From: JBFXAF01 sp050184585
Lineage (GTDB): Bacteria > Pseudomonadota > Alphaproteobacteria > Rhizobiales > Rhizobiaceae
NCBI GenBank assembly: GCA_050184585.1
Contig: JBFXAF010000004.1
Span: 1 to 64,000, forward strand
Direction of reading: 5' to 3'
Length of the DNA: 64,000 bases
The notes beneath the pieces are model-generated. The model had not been told where the DNA came from. It saw nothing but the letters and a program-made list of their open reading frames with translations, and did no database searches. The number at the start of each line of letters is the position of its first letter. Within the stretch, counting starts at the first letter, position 1. A program made the position numbers and the translations under genes. Shown here piece by piece: positions 17,042-26,166 of the stretch.

Positions 17042-17056
17042 TTAACGGATTGTTAT
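17042..17056 (+). promoter_or_regulatory. Possible CtrA-like box upstream of the GGDEF-EAL gene
   Basis: TTAA-N7-TTAT, one base from the CtrA consensus TTAA-N7-TTAA, lies 86-100 bases upstream of the start codon. Such short patterns occur by chance, so this is a weak candidate. Confidence 0.2.
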
Positions 17057-17141
17057 CCTTGTCGATCGTCAGCCAGCCGACTTAGCGAATCCGCAATTGC
17101 AAATGTTCTATTGTGCGCCCTGGGGAAACGGCGCGCGCTGA

Positions 17142-19394
17142 ATGCAACAGATTTTTGCTTCGCTGCTGGAAGTGGGGTCGGACAAGGATTGGCTGATCAC
17201 GGCCAACTTCATCCTGTCCGTGCTGCTCGGCATGTGGATGCTTCGTTACAGGAAGCTCTACTTTTCCTCGCGCGAGGAACAGGGCAACAACCTGGAACTG
17301 ATCGAACACCTTTCCGAGGGCATCTACCGTTCGTCACCTGACGGTCGCCAGCTCAGCGCCAACAGGGCGCTGGTCAAGCTCAACGGCTACTCCAGCGAAG
17401 AGGAGATGCTGGCCGGCATCACCGACATCGGCAAGGAATGGTACGTCGAACAGGGTCGTCGCGACGAGTTTCGGGCGATCCTCAGGCGCGATGGACGTGT
17501 CGACGACTTCGTCTCCGAGGTGTACCGCCACAAGACGCGCGAGCGCATCTGGATCACTGAATCCGCCCGCCTTGTGCACCACAAGAAGACTGGCAAGGCG
17601 CTCTACTACGAAGGCTCGGTTCGCGAGATCACCGAAACCGTCAACCGGCTGAAGCTCGAGGAACAGATCCAGAAGCTGACCAGCCAGTTGCCCGGCGCGC
17701 TGTTCCAGTTCGTGGTTCGTGCAAACGGCACCGCCGAAATCCTCTACGCGAGCGCCGGCCTTACCCGGATCACCGGCCTGACGGAGCAGGAGTACAAGGA
17801 GCGACCGCAAAGTTTCTCCGAACTCGTTCGGCCCGACGACGTCGACGCATTTCGCCTGTCGCTCTGGGACGCGGCGGCCAAGATGGAAGGTTGGGATCAC
17901 GAGTTCCGCATTCAGGCGCGGGACGGATCGGAGAAGTGGGTTCGTGTCACCGCCCAGCCCGAACTCGTCAACGGCGACCTCACCTGGCACGGCTATTTCA
18001 ACGACATCTCCGTTCGCAAGCGCAACGAGATGGAGATCGAGGCGCTCGCCTTCTATGACCCACTCACCGGGCTACCAAACCGTCGGCTCTTCCGCGACCG
18101 GATGGGACAGGCGGTCGCCGGCGCCGAGCGTCGGGGGGACTGTGGCGCCCTGCTCTTCATCGACCTCGACAACTTCAAGACCCTGAACGACACACAGGGC
18201 CACGACGTCGGCGACGCCTTCCTCATCCAGGTCGCGGACCGCCTCAAGCGCTGCGTCGGACTTGCCGATACGGTTGCCCGCATCGGCGGCGACGAATTCG
18301 TCGTCATCATCGAGGAGGCAGGCAACGACCAGGCGAGCTCGACGAGGCGAGCGGTGACGGCGGCAAACCAGATCCTGGCGGCCTTCCGTGGCGGATTCGA
18401 ACTCGGGGCCCTCAACCACGCCGCTTCCGCGAGTATCGGGGTCGTCGTGTTCGACGGCGCCGCGAAACGTGTCGATGATATCCTGAAGCGGGCCGACATC
18501 GCCATGTACCAAGCGAAGGCGGCCGGGCGGAACGCCATCTCGCTCTTCGACCCCGCGACCATGGACCGCGAGGCGGAACGGTATCAACTGCTCAACGAAC
18601 TCAGGATCGCGTTCGACAGCGACGACCAGCTCGAACTCCACTACCATGTCCAGGTCGACGATGATCGCCAGGTCGTCGGCGCGGAAGCCCTTATCCGATG
18701 GCGCCACCCGCGGCTGGGCATGGTCTATCCCGACCGCTTCGTTCCGCTTGCCGAGCAATTCGGACTCAACGACCTGCTCACCCAGTTCGTGTTGGCGCGG
18801 GGCGTCGAGACGCTCGCGGCCTGGCAGCGCGAAAGCACGTTCGCGCGCATGCGCCTGGCGCTCAATGTCAGCGTGCAGTCATTCAACTCCGCCGACTTCG
18901 TTCCGATGCTAACGCGCCTGATCGACGCGACCGGCATCGACGCGACGATGCTGACCCTCGAACTCACCGAGCACGTGATGGCCAACGACCATCCACGCGT
19001 CGCCCGCCAGATGGCCGACCTGAAGAAGCTGGGAGTGCGCCTGTCGCTCGACGATTTCGGCACCGGCTACTCTTCGCTCACCTACCTGAAGACGCTGCCG
19101 TTCGACGAGTTGAAGATCGACGGCGGCTTCGTCTCCGACATCGAGACGACGGAGAGCGACCGGGCACTTGTGAAGACCATTCTCGCCATGGCGCGCACCC
19201 TGGGGCTCTCGGCGGTCGCCGAGCATGTCGAGAACGTGCGTCAGGAGTCCTTCCTGCGCGCGTTCGGCTGCGACTACTTCCAGGGATATCTCTACGCCAA
19301 GCCGATCCCGCTCGAGGCGCTGATGGAATACGTCAGCGGAGGACGACCCGAGCCGACGACCATCGCTTTCCCGAGCCACCGCCAGATCGCGTGA
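17142..19394 (+). CDS. PAS-PAS-GGDEF-EAL c-di-GMP signalling protein
   Basis: 750 residues. One N-terminal membrane segment (about 19-36), then two PAS/PAC domains (about 50-180 and 185-300, each closing with a PAC-like stretch such as YYEGSVREITE and WHGYFNDISVRKR), a GGDEF domain (about 305-465) and an EAL domain (about 480-735). The GGDEF motif is intact (ARIGGDEFVV), but the inhibitory I-site position reads GLAD, without the Arg of RxxD. The EAL domain is complete: GAEALIRWRHP, LTLELTEHVM and LDDFGTGYSSL. Both cyclase and phosphodiesterase activities are therefore possible. It has its own promoter region of 106 bases. Confidence 0.93.
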   Translation: MQQIFASLLEVGSDKDWLITANFILSVLLGMWMLRYRKLYFSSREEQGNNLELIEHLSEGIYRSSPDGRQLSANRALVKLNGYSSEEEMLAGITDIGKEWYVEQGRRDEFRAILRRDGRVDDFVSEVYRHKTRERIWITESARLVHHKKTGKALYYEGSVREITETVNRLKLEEQIQKLTSQLPGALFQFVVRANGTAEILYASAGLTRITGLTEQEYKERPQSFSELVRPDDVDAFRLSLWDAAAKMEGWDHEFRIQARDGSEKWVRVTAQPELVNGDLTWHGYFNDISVRKRNEMEIEALAFYDPLTGLPNRRLFRDRMGQAVAGAERRGDCGALLFIDLDNFKTLNDTQGHDVGDAFLIQVADRLKRCVGLADTVARIGGDEFVVIIEEAGNDQASSTRRAVTAANQILAAFRGGFELGALNHAASASIGVVVFDGAAKRVDDILKRADIAMYQAKAAGRNAISLFDPATMDREAERYQLLNELRIAFDSDDQLELHYHVQVDDDRQVVGAEALIRWRHPRLGMVYPDRFVPLAEQFGLNDLLTQFVLARGVETLAAWQRESTFARMRLALNVSVQSFNSADFVPMLTRLIDATGIDATMLTLELTEHVMANDHPRVARQMADLKKLGVRLSLDDFGTGYSSLTYLKTLPFDELKIDGGFVSDIETTESDRALVKTILAMARTLGLSAVAEHVENVRQESFLRAFGCDYFQGYLYAKPIPLEALMEYVSGGRPEPTTIAFPSHRQIA

Positions 19395-19427
19395 CCGTTC
19401 CATCGGAACGTCGCCCGTCCACGCAAG

Positions 19428-19453
19428 AAAAAGGGCCGGCACGCGCCGACCCT
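19428..19453 (-). terminator. Terminator of ndk
   Basis: On the minus strand, GGGTCGGC, a short loop, GCCGGCCC and then TTTTT form a stem with one mismatch and a T-run. It follows the ndk stop by about 25 bases and also separates ndk from the convergent GGDEF-EAL gene. Confidence 0.75.
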
Positions 19454-19478
19454 CATCACTTTCACCGACGGATGGCGA

Positions 19479-19901
19479 TCAGCCGACGATCTCGGTGTCG
19501 GAGAACCAGTACCTGATTTCCTGGGCGGCGGTCTCGGCAGCGTCGGAACCGTGCACGGAGTTCTCGCCGATCGACAGCGAATGCACCTTGCGGATCGTGC
19601 CGTCGGCTGCGTTCGCCGGATTTGTGGCGCCCATGATCTCACGGTTCTTCAGGATCGCATTCTCGCCTTCCAGCACCTGCACGATCGTCGGACCGGACGA
19701 CATGAACTCGCAGAGTTCGCCGAAGAACGGGCGTTCCTTGTGAACGGCGTAGAAGCCTTCGGCCTCGCGGCGGCTCATCCAGACGCGGCGGGAGGCGACG
19801 ACGCGCAGCCCCGCATCCTCCAGCATCTTGGTGATCGCGCCGGTCAGGTTGCGCCGGGTGGCGTCGGGCTTGATCATCGAGAAGGTGCGTTCGATCGCCA
19901 T
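19479..19901 (-). CDS. ndk: Nucleoside diphosphate kinase
   Basis: A 140-residue cytosolic kinase that balances nucleoside triphosphate pools. The N-terminal ERTFSMIKPDATRRN (nucleotide-binding), FFGELCEFMSSGP, and the active-site region VHGSDAAETAAQEI with the catalytic His (NSVHGSD) are intact. Length is typical. It stands alone with a terminator downstream. Confidence 0.97.
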   Translation of the reverse strand: MAIERTFSMIKPDATRRNLTGAITKMLEDAGLRVVASRRVWMSRREAEGFYAVHKERPFFGELCEFMSSGPTIVQVLEGENAILKNREIMGATNPANAADGTIRKVHSLSIGENSVHGSDAAETAAQEIRYWFSDTEIVG

Positions 19902-19969
19902 GCAAAGTCCTCTGGTCGGAAAGGAAAAGTGGCGGTCCTATACAGGCCGACCCCTTGCTTGCCAAGCCT

Positions 19970-20662
19970 TCAGGCAGCCGGCGGGACGCGGCGCATCAGG
20001 CCACCATGGAGATCGAGGCAGCGCTCGAACCACTCCGCCACGGGATCGCCATCCGCAAGCCAGCCATAAGTGGAGACTACGCGAAGCCACTGAAACGCAC
20101 CTGCGACGATGTAATCCGGAAAGAGCGGACCCTGTCCGCCGACGAAGGGTTGGAACGAGAGCATCGAGCGCAGCGGCTCGAGCGACGCGCGGAAGGCTTT
20201 CAGTCCGGCGTCCCGCCCGGCGGCGACATCCTCGAGCGATGCGCCGAAACGAAGTTCCCTTGTGCCGCGAAAATAGACGGCGTTCTCCGCATCCTGGATG
20301 GCGAGCAGGTCCATCAAAGCAGCGCCGCCGACATAGGCGTGGATCGTAAGCTGCGACCATCGCTCGACGAAACGCGCCGTGGCACGGCCGCCCTGCCCTC
20401 CGAACAGGGTCGGTCTCCCGGGATAGGCATCTTCGAGGTACTCGGCGATCGCGAAGGAGTCGGCCACCACCCTGTCGCCGTCGCGGATCACAGGGACTGT
20501 CTTCGAGACGCCACCCTCGACCGTCGGCACATCGAGGAAACGAGCAGGTACGGTCCGGAATTCCAACCCCTTGTGGGCGAGCGCCAACTGCGCCTTCCAG
20601 CAGTGCGGGCTGAACGGCCTGGCCGGATCGGCGCCGACGAGTTCGTGAAGAATAATCGCCAT
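19970..20662 (-). CDS. Glutathione S-transferase family protein
   Basis: A 230-residue protein. The thioredoxin-fold half shows RPFSPHCWKAQLALAHKG (about residues 15-32) with a Ser-Pro-His-Cys site where the glutathione-activating residue usually sits, KTVPVIRDGDRVVADSFAIAEYLE (about 54-77) with the cis-Pro and Asp-Ser motif, then a helical C-terminal half. The ATG at 20662 is chosen because upstream in-frame codons belong only to the antisense of the DinB gene. It is divergent from the DinB gene with 63 bases between starts. Substrate unknown. Confidence 0.85.
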   Translation of the reverse strand: MAIILHELVGADPARPFSPHCWKAQLALAHKGLEFRTVPARFLDVPTVEGGVSKTVPVIRDGDRVVADSFAIAEYLEDAYPGRPTLFGGQGGRATARFVERWSQLTIHAYVGGAALMDLLAIQDAENAVYFRGTRELRFGASLEDVAAGRDAGLKAFRASLEPLRSMLSFQPFVGGQGPLFPDYIVAGAFQWLRVVSTYGWLADGDPVAEWFERCLDLHGGLMRRVPPAA

Positions 20663-20725
20663 GGCAGGCGCCCTCCTCCGTGCTATTCGCAGGCCAGATG
20701 GCACAAACGTTCGAAGGGGGCGAGT

Positions 20726-21238
20726 GTGATCCAGCATTTCCGGATGTTCGCGGCCTACAATGCGTGGGCCAACGGCCTCCTCTACGAGGCCGCGGCGAAG
20801 CTGACTAACCAGGAATGGCGCGAGGACAAGGGCGCCTTCTTCGGCTCGATGATGGGCACGCTCAACCACCTGCTCGTCGCCGACCGCGTGTGGATGAAAC
20901 GGTTCACCGGCGAAGGCGAGGCGCCGAGGACGCTGGATGCCATCCTCCACCCCGAACTGCCGGCGCTGCGGACCGCGCGCCAGGTAGAGGACGCGCGGAT
21001 TTCCAGGTGGGTCGGCTCGCTGACGGAAAAGTCGCTGTCCGGCCGCTTCAGTTACACGACGATCACCGACATGCGGACGATGTCGCAGCGCCTTGCGCCT
21101 GCGATGGCCCACTTCTTCAACCACCAGACCCACCACCGCGGCCAGGCGCACGCAATTCTGACTGGTCTCGGCAAACCGGGAGTCGTGCTGGACCTCATCT
21201 ACTTCCATCGGACGGAGGAAGGTCGCCCGTTCGCGTGA
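20726..21238 (+). CDS. DinB family protein
   Basis: A 170-residue helical-bundle protein of the DinB/YfiT-like family, probably a metal-binding thiol-dependent transferase of unknown substrate. The metal ligands are likely the His in GTLNHLLVADRVWM (about residue 47) and the pair in NHQTHHRGQAHAIL (about 130-143). The beginning MIQHFRMFAAYNAWAN is typical. The start is a GTG at 20726 with AAGGGGG about 8 bases upstream, which decides it. Divergent from the GST gene. A role in low-molecular-weight thiol chemistry is family inference only. Confidence 0.88.
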   Translation: MIQHFRMFAAYNAWANGLLYEAAAKLTNQEWREDKGAFFGSMMGTLNHLLVADRVWMKRFTGEGEAPRTLDAILHPELPALRTARQVEDARISRWVGSLTEKSLSGRFSYTTITDMRTMSQRLAPAMAHFFNHQTHHRGQAHAILTGLGKPGVVLDLIYFHRTEEGRPFA

Positions 21239-21390
21239 ACATCCGCGCGATTCGATAAAGTTGCGCCTGTTTCGGTCGTCGAACGATAACCACGCGCGCG
21301 ACAGCAACGAAACCAATCCCGGCCCTGTTCTTTGCATCGATAGCACGTCGGAAGTTTAGAGCCGACTGCGGCAAACAACAGGAGATCGTC

Positions 21391-21984
21391 ATGGCAATCC
21401 TCGCATCGCGAATCGCCAGCATTGCGGCTGGCTGCACATTGTTCGCCCTGGTCCTTCCTGCCACCGCACAGGTCGGGGTCGGCGCCGGCGCCGGAACCGA
21501 CGGCGTTGGCGTTGGCGTTGGCATCGGCGGAACTGAAGGCGTCGGCGCCGGCGCCGGAATCGGGACGTCGGGCGCCCCTGGCGGAGGCGCGGGCGTTTCG
21601 ATTGGCGGCGCGGATGGCGCGGCCGCGAGCGTCAGCGTGGGCTCTGCCGATGGCGCCGACGCCGGTGCGACCGCATCGATCGGCGGCGCAGACGGCGTCG
21701 GGGCCGGGCTAGGGATCGGTGAGGATGGCGTCGGCGCGGCGGCAGGCATTGGGGTCGGGGCTACGGGTCCCGCCGCGCCCGGGCCGGACGCCCCGGACGT
21801 CGCCGGACCCGGCGCTGTCGGCACCGGTCTCAGCGTCGCCGCGGCGAACGACGCCGTCGCGTCCATGTCGGCCGAGGAGATCGCCCGCTACGCGCGCCGC
21901 TGCGCCGAGGTGGCCGCCAATCCCGGCAGCTACGACCGCGATCTGGTCGCGCTCTGCGCGGCTGTCAGCAGCGCATCGCGCTGA
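21391..21984 (+). CDS. Glycine-rich exported repeat protein
   Basis: A 197-residue protein with signal peptide (residues 1-26, ending LPATAQ), then a Gly/Ala/Val-rich repeat region (about 27-125) made of units such as VGVGAGAGTDG, GVGAGAGIGTSG, SIGGADG and VSVGSADG, then a Pro-rich linker (ATGPAAPGPDAPDVAGP) and a conserved-looking C-terminal domain of about 50 residues with two Cys (RRCAEVAANP and ALCAAVS). The C-terminal part, YARRCAEVAANPGSYD, is more ordered than the repeats. No family recognised. It has its own 152-base upstream region and a strong terminator. A secreted or surface role is inferred from the signal peptide. Confidence 0.75.
   Translation: MAILASRIASIAAGCTLFALVLPATAQVGVGAGAGTDGVGVGVGIGGTEGVGAGAGIGTSGAPGGGAGVSIGGADGAAASVSVGSADGADAGATASIGGADGVGAGLGIGEDGVGAAAGIGVGATGPAAPGPDAPDVAGPGAVGTGLSVAAANDAVASMSAEEIARYARRCAEVAANPGSYDRDLVALCAAVSSASR
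21478..21707 (+). repeat. Degenerate internal repeats of the glycine-rich gene
   Basis: A 19-base segment starting GTCGGCGCCGGCGCCGG occurs at 21478-21496 and again, identical, at 21541-21559, 63 bases (21 codons) apart. GGCGTT is repeated three times in tandem at 21502-21519. Two further related units (the SIGGADG-coding stretches near 21600 and 21677) are diverged. Together these suggest repeat gain within the reading frame. Confidence 0.7.
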
Positions 21985-22000
21985 GTGCGCCACGATGAGC

Positions 22001-22030
22001 GAAGGCGGCCCGTCCGAACGGGCCGCCTTC
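22001..22030 (+). terminator. Intrinsic terminator after glycine-rich gene
   Basis: A perfect 12-base stem (GAAGGCGGCCCG and CGGGCCGCCTTC) with a 6-base loop, followed by GTTGTT. It ends the transcript of the glycine-rich gene. Confidence 0.8.
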
Positions 22031-22200
22031 GTTGTTCCGCGGGAAGGTAGTGCCGGTCGTGGCGCGGCAGGGTGACTGGATCGCGGTGCTCGAGGCAGCG
22101 ATGATCACGTCGATGGGGCTGCGCGCGCCTAATGCTCTAAGCTGCAGGCTCGCCGTCCAACGCCCTTGCCTTCCGCTTCGGCCTCCGCCAGAACGGCCCC

Positions 22201-24078
22201 ATGCTCGTCATCAACGACCTATCGCTCCGCATCGCGGGCCGCCTGCTCATCGACCACGCGTCGCTCACGTTGCCCGCAGGGACCAAGGCTGGTCTCGTCG
22301 GGCGTAACGGCACGGGGAAGACGACGCTGTTTCGGGCTGTTTCGGGTGATCTTTCCCCCGAGACCGGTTCGATATCTCTGCCCAGGAACACACGTATCGG
22401 CCAGGTGGCGCAGGAGGCCCCGGGCACCGAGGAACCGCTGATCGACATCGTGCTCCGAGCCGATGCGGAACGCACGGCCCTCATCGAGGAGGAGAAGCAC
22501 GCAGCCGATCCCCACCGGATCGCGGAGATCCACATGCGGCTTGCCGACATCGACGCTCATTCGGCCGAAGCACGCGCGGCCACCATCCTAGCCGGTCTCG
22601 GCTTCGATCAGGATGCGCAACGGCGCCCGGCGTCGTCCTTCTCGGGTGGATGGCGTATGCGGGTGGCGCTGGCGGCAGTGCTCTTCGCTGAGCCGGATCT
22701 GCTGCTTCTCGACGAGCCGACAAATTATCTCGACCTCGAAGGCACGCTGTGGCTCGAGACCTACGTCGCCAAGTATCCGCACACGGTTCTCCTCATAAGC
22801 CATGATCGCGACCTGCTGAACCGAGCGGTCAACTCGATCGTCCACCTCGACCAGAAGAAGCTTACCTTCTGGCGAGGCGGTTACGATCAGTTCGAGCGCC
22901 AACGGGTCGAGCAGGCGGAACTGATGGAGAAGAACCGGACCAAGCAGGAGGCTCGGCGCAAGCACCTCCAGTCGTTCGTCGACCGGTTCCGCGCCAAAGC
23001 CTCGAAGGCCAGGCAGGCGCAATCGCGCATCAAGGCCCTGGAGAAAATGACCCCGATCGCGGCGATGATCGATCAGTCGGTGCCGCCATTCTCCTTTCCT
23101 GAGCCCATCAAGACCGTCGCCTCGCCGATCATCGCCATGCACGCCGTCGACGTCGGCTATGCGCCGGGCGAGCCGGTGCTGAAGCGGTTGTCGCTCCGTA
23201 TCGACGCCGACGATCGCATTGCACTCCTCGGCGCCAACGGCAACGGAAAGTCGACGTTCGCGAAACTGCTCGCGGGTCGGCTGAAGGGCGAGGTCGGCAC
23301 GATGACGGTGGCGCCCGGGCTGAAGGTGGCGATCTTCGCCCAGCACCAGCTTGACGATCTCAGGCCGGACGAGAACGCATATGAACATGTGCGCCGGCTG
23401 ATGCCGGATGCGCCGGAATCCAAGGTGCGCGGCCGCGTCGCCCGGTTCGGCCTGTCGACCGAAAAGATGAACACGGCGGCCAAGGACCTTTCCGGAGGCG
23501 AGAAGGCGCGGCTTCTGATGGGACTCTCCGCCTTCGAGGGCCCGAATCTCTTCATTCTCGACGAGCCTACCAACCACCTGGACATCGATTCCAGGGAAGC
23601 GCTGGTGCACGCGCTCAACGATTTCCCGGGCGCGGTGATCCTGATCTCGCACGACCGCCATCTGATCGAGGCGACAGTGGACACGCTTTGGCTCGTCAAG
23701 GACGGTTCGGTGAACCCCTATGACGGCGATCTGTCCGACTATCGCCGAGACGTCACGGGCGACACCGGCGATCGGCGCGAGCGCCGCGAGGCGGAGAAGG
23801 CATCCAAGGCCGACCGTCGGCGCGAGGCAGCGCAGAGACGCGCAGCGCTCGAACCGCTCGCCAAACAGATCAAGGCCACCGAGGCGCTGATCGAACGCAT
23901 CCGCAACCGCATCGACGGCATAGAGGACCAGCTCGCCGATCCGACACTCTACGAACGCGATCCCAGGGCAGCCACGCAACTTTCCAAGGAGCGGTCGGAC
24001 CTCACGGGCTCGCTCGCCGGTCACGAGGACATCTGGCTCACCCTGTCCACCGAGTACGAGCAAGGACTGGCGGAATGA
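22201..24078 (+). CDS. ABC-F family ATPase (YheS/Uup type)
   Basis: A 625-residue soluble protein with two ABC ATPase domains and no membrane segments. Each has Walker A (GRNGTGKTT at about 35 and GANGNGKST at about 345), signature (FSGGWRMRVAL and LSGGEKARLLMG) and Walker B (LLLLDEPTNYLDLE and LFILDEPTNHLDID). A charged interdomain linker (about 240-290, KNRTKQEARRKHLQSFVDRFRAK) and a C-terminal coiled-coil tail (about 520-625) are present. ABC-F proteins act on the ribosome to resolve stalled or antibiotic-inhibited translation; this subgroup lacks a fixed function. It is coupled to the next gene by a 4-base ATGA overlap. Confidence 0.92.
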   Translation: MLVINDLSLRIAGRLLIDHASLTLPAGTKAGLVGRNGTGKTTLFRAVSGDLSPETGSISLPRNTRIGQVAQEAPGTEEPLIDIVLRADAERTALIEEEKHAADPHRIAEIHMRLADIDAHSAEARAATILAGLGFDQDAQRRPASSFSGGWRMRVALAAVLFAEPDLLLLDEPTNYLDLEGTLWLETYVAKYPHTVLLISHDRDLLNRAVNSIVHLDQKKLTFWRGGYDQFERQRVEQAELMEKNRTKQEARRKHLQSFVDRFRAKASKARQAQSRIKALEKMTPIAAMIDQSVPPFSFPEPIKTVASPIIAMHAVDVGYAPGEPVLKRLSLRIDADDRIALLGANGNGKSTFAKLLAGRLKGEVGTMTVAPGLKVAIFAQHQLDDLRPDENAYEHVRRLMPDAPESKVRGRVARFGLSTEKMNTAAKDLSGGEKARLLMGLSAFEGPNLFILDEPTNHLDIDSREALVHALNDFPGAVILISHDRHLIEATVDTLWLVKDGSVNPYDGDLSDYRRDVTGDTGDRRERREAEKASKADRRREAAQRRAALEPLAKQIKATEALIERIRNRIDGIEDQLADPTLYERDPRAATQLSKERSDLTGSLAGHEDIWLTLSTEYEQGLAE

Positions 24079-24881
24079 ACGTCCGTGTCGAGCACGAAGG
24101 CGACATCACCATCGTGACGATCGACCGACCGGAGGCGCGCAACGCCGTGGACCCGGAGATGGCGGGGCTGCTCTTCGAAGCGTTTCTCGGCTTCGAGCGC
24201 GATGCGGATGCGAAGGTCGCCGTGCTTGCCGGCCGGCCGGGTGCTTTCTGCGCAGGTTTCGACCTGAAGGTTGCGGCAGCCGGCATCGACGAAGTCTGGT
24301 TGGCCGCGCACGATCTCGATCCGACCTTCGACGGGCGCGACGACCAGCCCCGGAAGGCCCCGATGGGTCCGACACGGCTCCTGCTCTCCAAGCCGGTCAT
24401 CGCGGCGGTCACCGGCCCGGCGGTCGCGGGCGGCATGGAACTGGCCTTGTGGTGTGACCTGCGCGTGATGGAGGCGTCGGCCTACATGGGCGTCTATTGC
24501 CGGCGGTGGGGCGTTCCTCTCGTCGACGGCGGGACGGTCAGGCTGCCGCGCATCGTCGGACAGGGCCGCGCGCTCGACCTGATTCTGACGGGCCGCAAGG
24601 TGGAGGCGGAGGAATGCCTGGCGATTGGCCTTGCGAATCGCGTCGTTCCGGATGGCCAGGGCGTCGTCGCGGCCATCGATCTCGCGCGCGAAATCGGACG
24701 CTTCCCTCAGGAATGCATGAAGGCCGACCGGCGCTCGACGCTTACGCAGTGGTCGCTCGGTCATGCCCGGGCGCTCGCGAACGAATGGAAGAGCGCATCC
24801 GTGTTTCGGGGTGAAGGCGCCACGGGCGCGGCGCGCTTCACCACCGGCAAGGGCCGCGGCGGAACCTTCGACAATCTCTGA
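24075..24881 (+). CDS. Enoyl-CoA hydratase/isomerase (crotonase) family protein
   Basis: A 268-residue crotonase-fold protein. RPEARNAVDPEMAG and RPGAFCAGFDLKVAA (the oxyanion-hole region) are present, as is AVTGPAVAGGMELALWCDLRVM, the second oxyanion-hole region. The usual catalytic Glu-Glu pair is less clear, so the reaction cannot be assigned. Family members hydrate or isomerise enoyl-CoA. It overlaps the ABC-F gene by 4 bases and is convergent with the next gene. Confidence 0.85.
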   Translation: MNVRVEHEGDITIVTIDRPEARNAVDPEMAGLLFEAFLGFERDADAKVAVLAGRPGAFCAGFDLKVAAAGIDEVWLAAHDLDPTFDGRDDQPRKAPMGPTRLLLSKPVIAAVTGPAVAGGMELALWCDLRVMEASAYMGVYCRRWGVPLVDGGTVRLPRIVGQGRALDLILTGRKVEAEECLAIGLANRVVPDGQGVVAAIDLAREIGRFPQECMKADRRSTLTQWSLGHARALANEWKSASVFRGEGATGAARFTTGKGRGGTFDNL

Positions 24882-24903
24882 ACGCGGAAGACCGGCCGCG
24901 GTC

Positions 24904-25515
24904 CTACGGACCCTCGCCGCTCTGCCTGCCCCATCGCGGCGGAGGAGGCGGCGGCTCGCGCCTGCTGCTTCGACCGCGAAGGCTGAGGACAAAGCCGATG
25001 AAACCAACCGCCATCAGCGTGAACCCGATCGGCTGGGCACGCGGGTCATAGACACTCGCCCCTGCCCTCAGCACGACGTCCACGGCGCGTATGGGAATGT
25101 CTTCGCGATCTCCCGGCCCTACGACGAAGAGATAGTCGCCATCATCGAGCTTCTCGATCACTCCGGCGTCGTCTCGATAGATCTTCTCGACGGTCTGCGG
25201 ACTATCGTCGCGCACCGGCGCATCGACGAAGTCGAGCGTGGAGGCGAGCACCGTCCGGCCGGCGATCGTGGCGGTGAGCGTCAGGACCGTCTCCGTTGGC
25301 CGCCCCGGCGGCTGTGCGTTCGACCGCAGGTCGACCAGCACCCTCAGAGGCGCATCGCCCCTCGCCAGCGGGACATTTGCCGGGATGAACCCCGTGCCCG
25401 TGTCGAAGACACGCCATGTCCCGAGTTCGCGGCCCGAGAAGTTCTGGACCGCCCAAGGGTAGACGACGCCAGCCGCGAGCCCGGCAATAAGCACGATGAG
25501 AAAGACGAGTCGCAT
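24904..25515 (-). CDS. Hypothetical bitopic membrane protein
   Basis: A 203-residue protein. Residues 1-20 form an N-terminal membrane segment or signal anchor (LVFLIVLIAGLAAGVVYPW). A soluble domain of about 120 residues with beta character follows (TVLTLTATIAGRTVLASTL and GVIEKLDDGDYLFVVGPG). A second membrane segment (PIGFTLMAVGFIGFVLSLRG, about 160-180) and a cytoplasmic Pro-rich tail (REPPPPPPRWG) close the protein. I do not recognise the family. The ATG at 25515 begins the first segment. It is convergent with the crotonase gene and divergent from the SnoaL-like gene. Confidence 0.65.
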   Translation of the reverse strand: MRLVFLIVLIAGLAAGVVYPWAVQNFSGRELGTWRVFDTGTGFIPANVPLARGDAPLRVLVDLRSNAQPPGRPTETVLTLTATIAGRTVLASTLDFVDAPVRDDSPQTVEKIYRDDAGVIEKLDDGDYLFVVGPGDREDIPIRAVDVVLRAGASVYDPRAQPIGFTLMAVGFIGFVLSLRGRSSRREPPPPPPRWGRQSGEGP

Positions 25516-25683
25516 GCCATGGATGTCCTATATCGCGGACTTGGCATGGCCCCTGGCGAGTGTCCAGCGCGGGACGGCGGGCAGGACCGCATTAGGCACG
25601 GAACCAAGGCGACGTCGGTCTCGCGCGAGGGTTGTGCGAACGAGCAGTTCGCCTATGGTCGACCTTGGGCATGGAGGGAAGCG

Positions 25684-26157
25684 ATGATCAGGCTTACGGC
25701 GCAGTGGAAGCGCGTTCGATCCGCCTCGAGGACCCTGGCCTTGCTGACCCTCCTGTTGGCGGTCCCCGCACACGCAGAGGGGCTTGGGCATCCAAGGGAT
25801 GCCGTGGACGTGTTCGTCAAGGCGACGGCAGCCGGCGACCCAGACGCACTTGCAGCGCTCTATGCGCCAAATGCGATCTTTCTCGCTCCGGACACCCCCG
25901 TCGTTTCGGGCAGGGACGAGATCAGAAAGGTGTTCGCGCGCAATTTCGCGGCCGGGCCCAATACGATCGCCTTCACCGATGTCCTGGTCGACGGCGAAGG
26001 GACCCGCGCCCTGATCCTCTGGTCGTGGAACACTCAGATCAGCCCGCCCGGCCGCGACCCGGTCCGGCTGAGCGGCCGATCTCTCGTCTATTTCATACGC
26101 GGTGAAACGGGCTGGCTCATCAGCGCCGACATGATGCAGGTGACCACGCAGCGGTGA
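25684..26157 (+). CDS. Exported SnoaL-like/DUF4440 domain protein
   Basis: A 157-residue protein with a signal peptide (residues 1-31, ending LAVPAHA) and a SnoaL/NTF2-like domain. AVDVFVKATAAGDPDALAALYAP and DEIRKVFARNFAAG are the characteristic cone-shaped beta-barrel features. Such domains act as small-molecule lyases or isomerases or as binding folds, so no reaction is assigned. An in-frame upstream extension exists but only the part from ATG 25684 makes sense. It converges with holC, 9 bases apart. Confidence 0.75.
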   Translation: MIRLTAQWKRVRSASRTLALLTLLLAVPAHAEGLGHPRDAVDVFVKATAAGDPDALAALYAPNAIFLAPDTPVVSGRDEIRKVFARNFAAGPNTIAFTDVLVDGEGTRALILWSWNTQISPPGRDPVRLSGRSLVYFIRGETGWLISADMMQVTTQR

Positions 26158-26166
26158 TGGTGTGCA

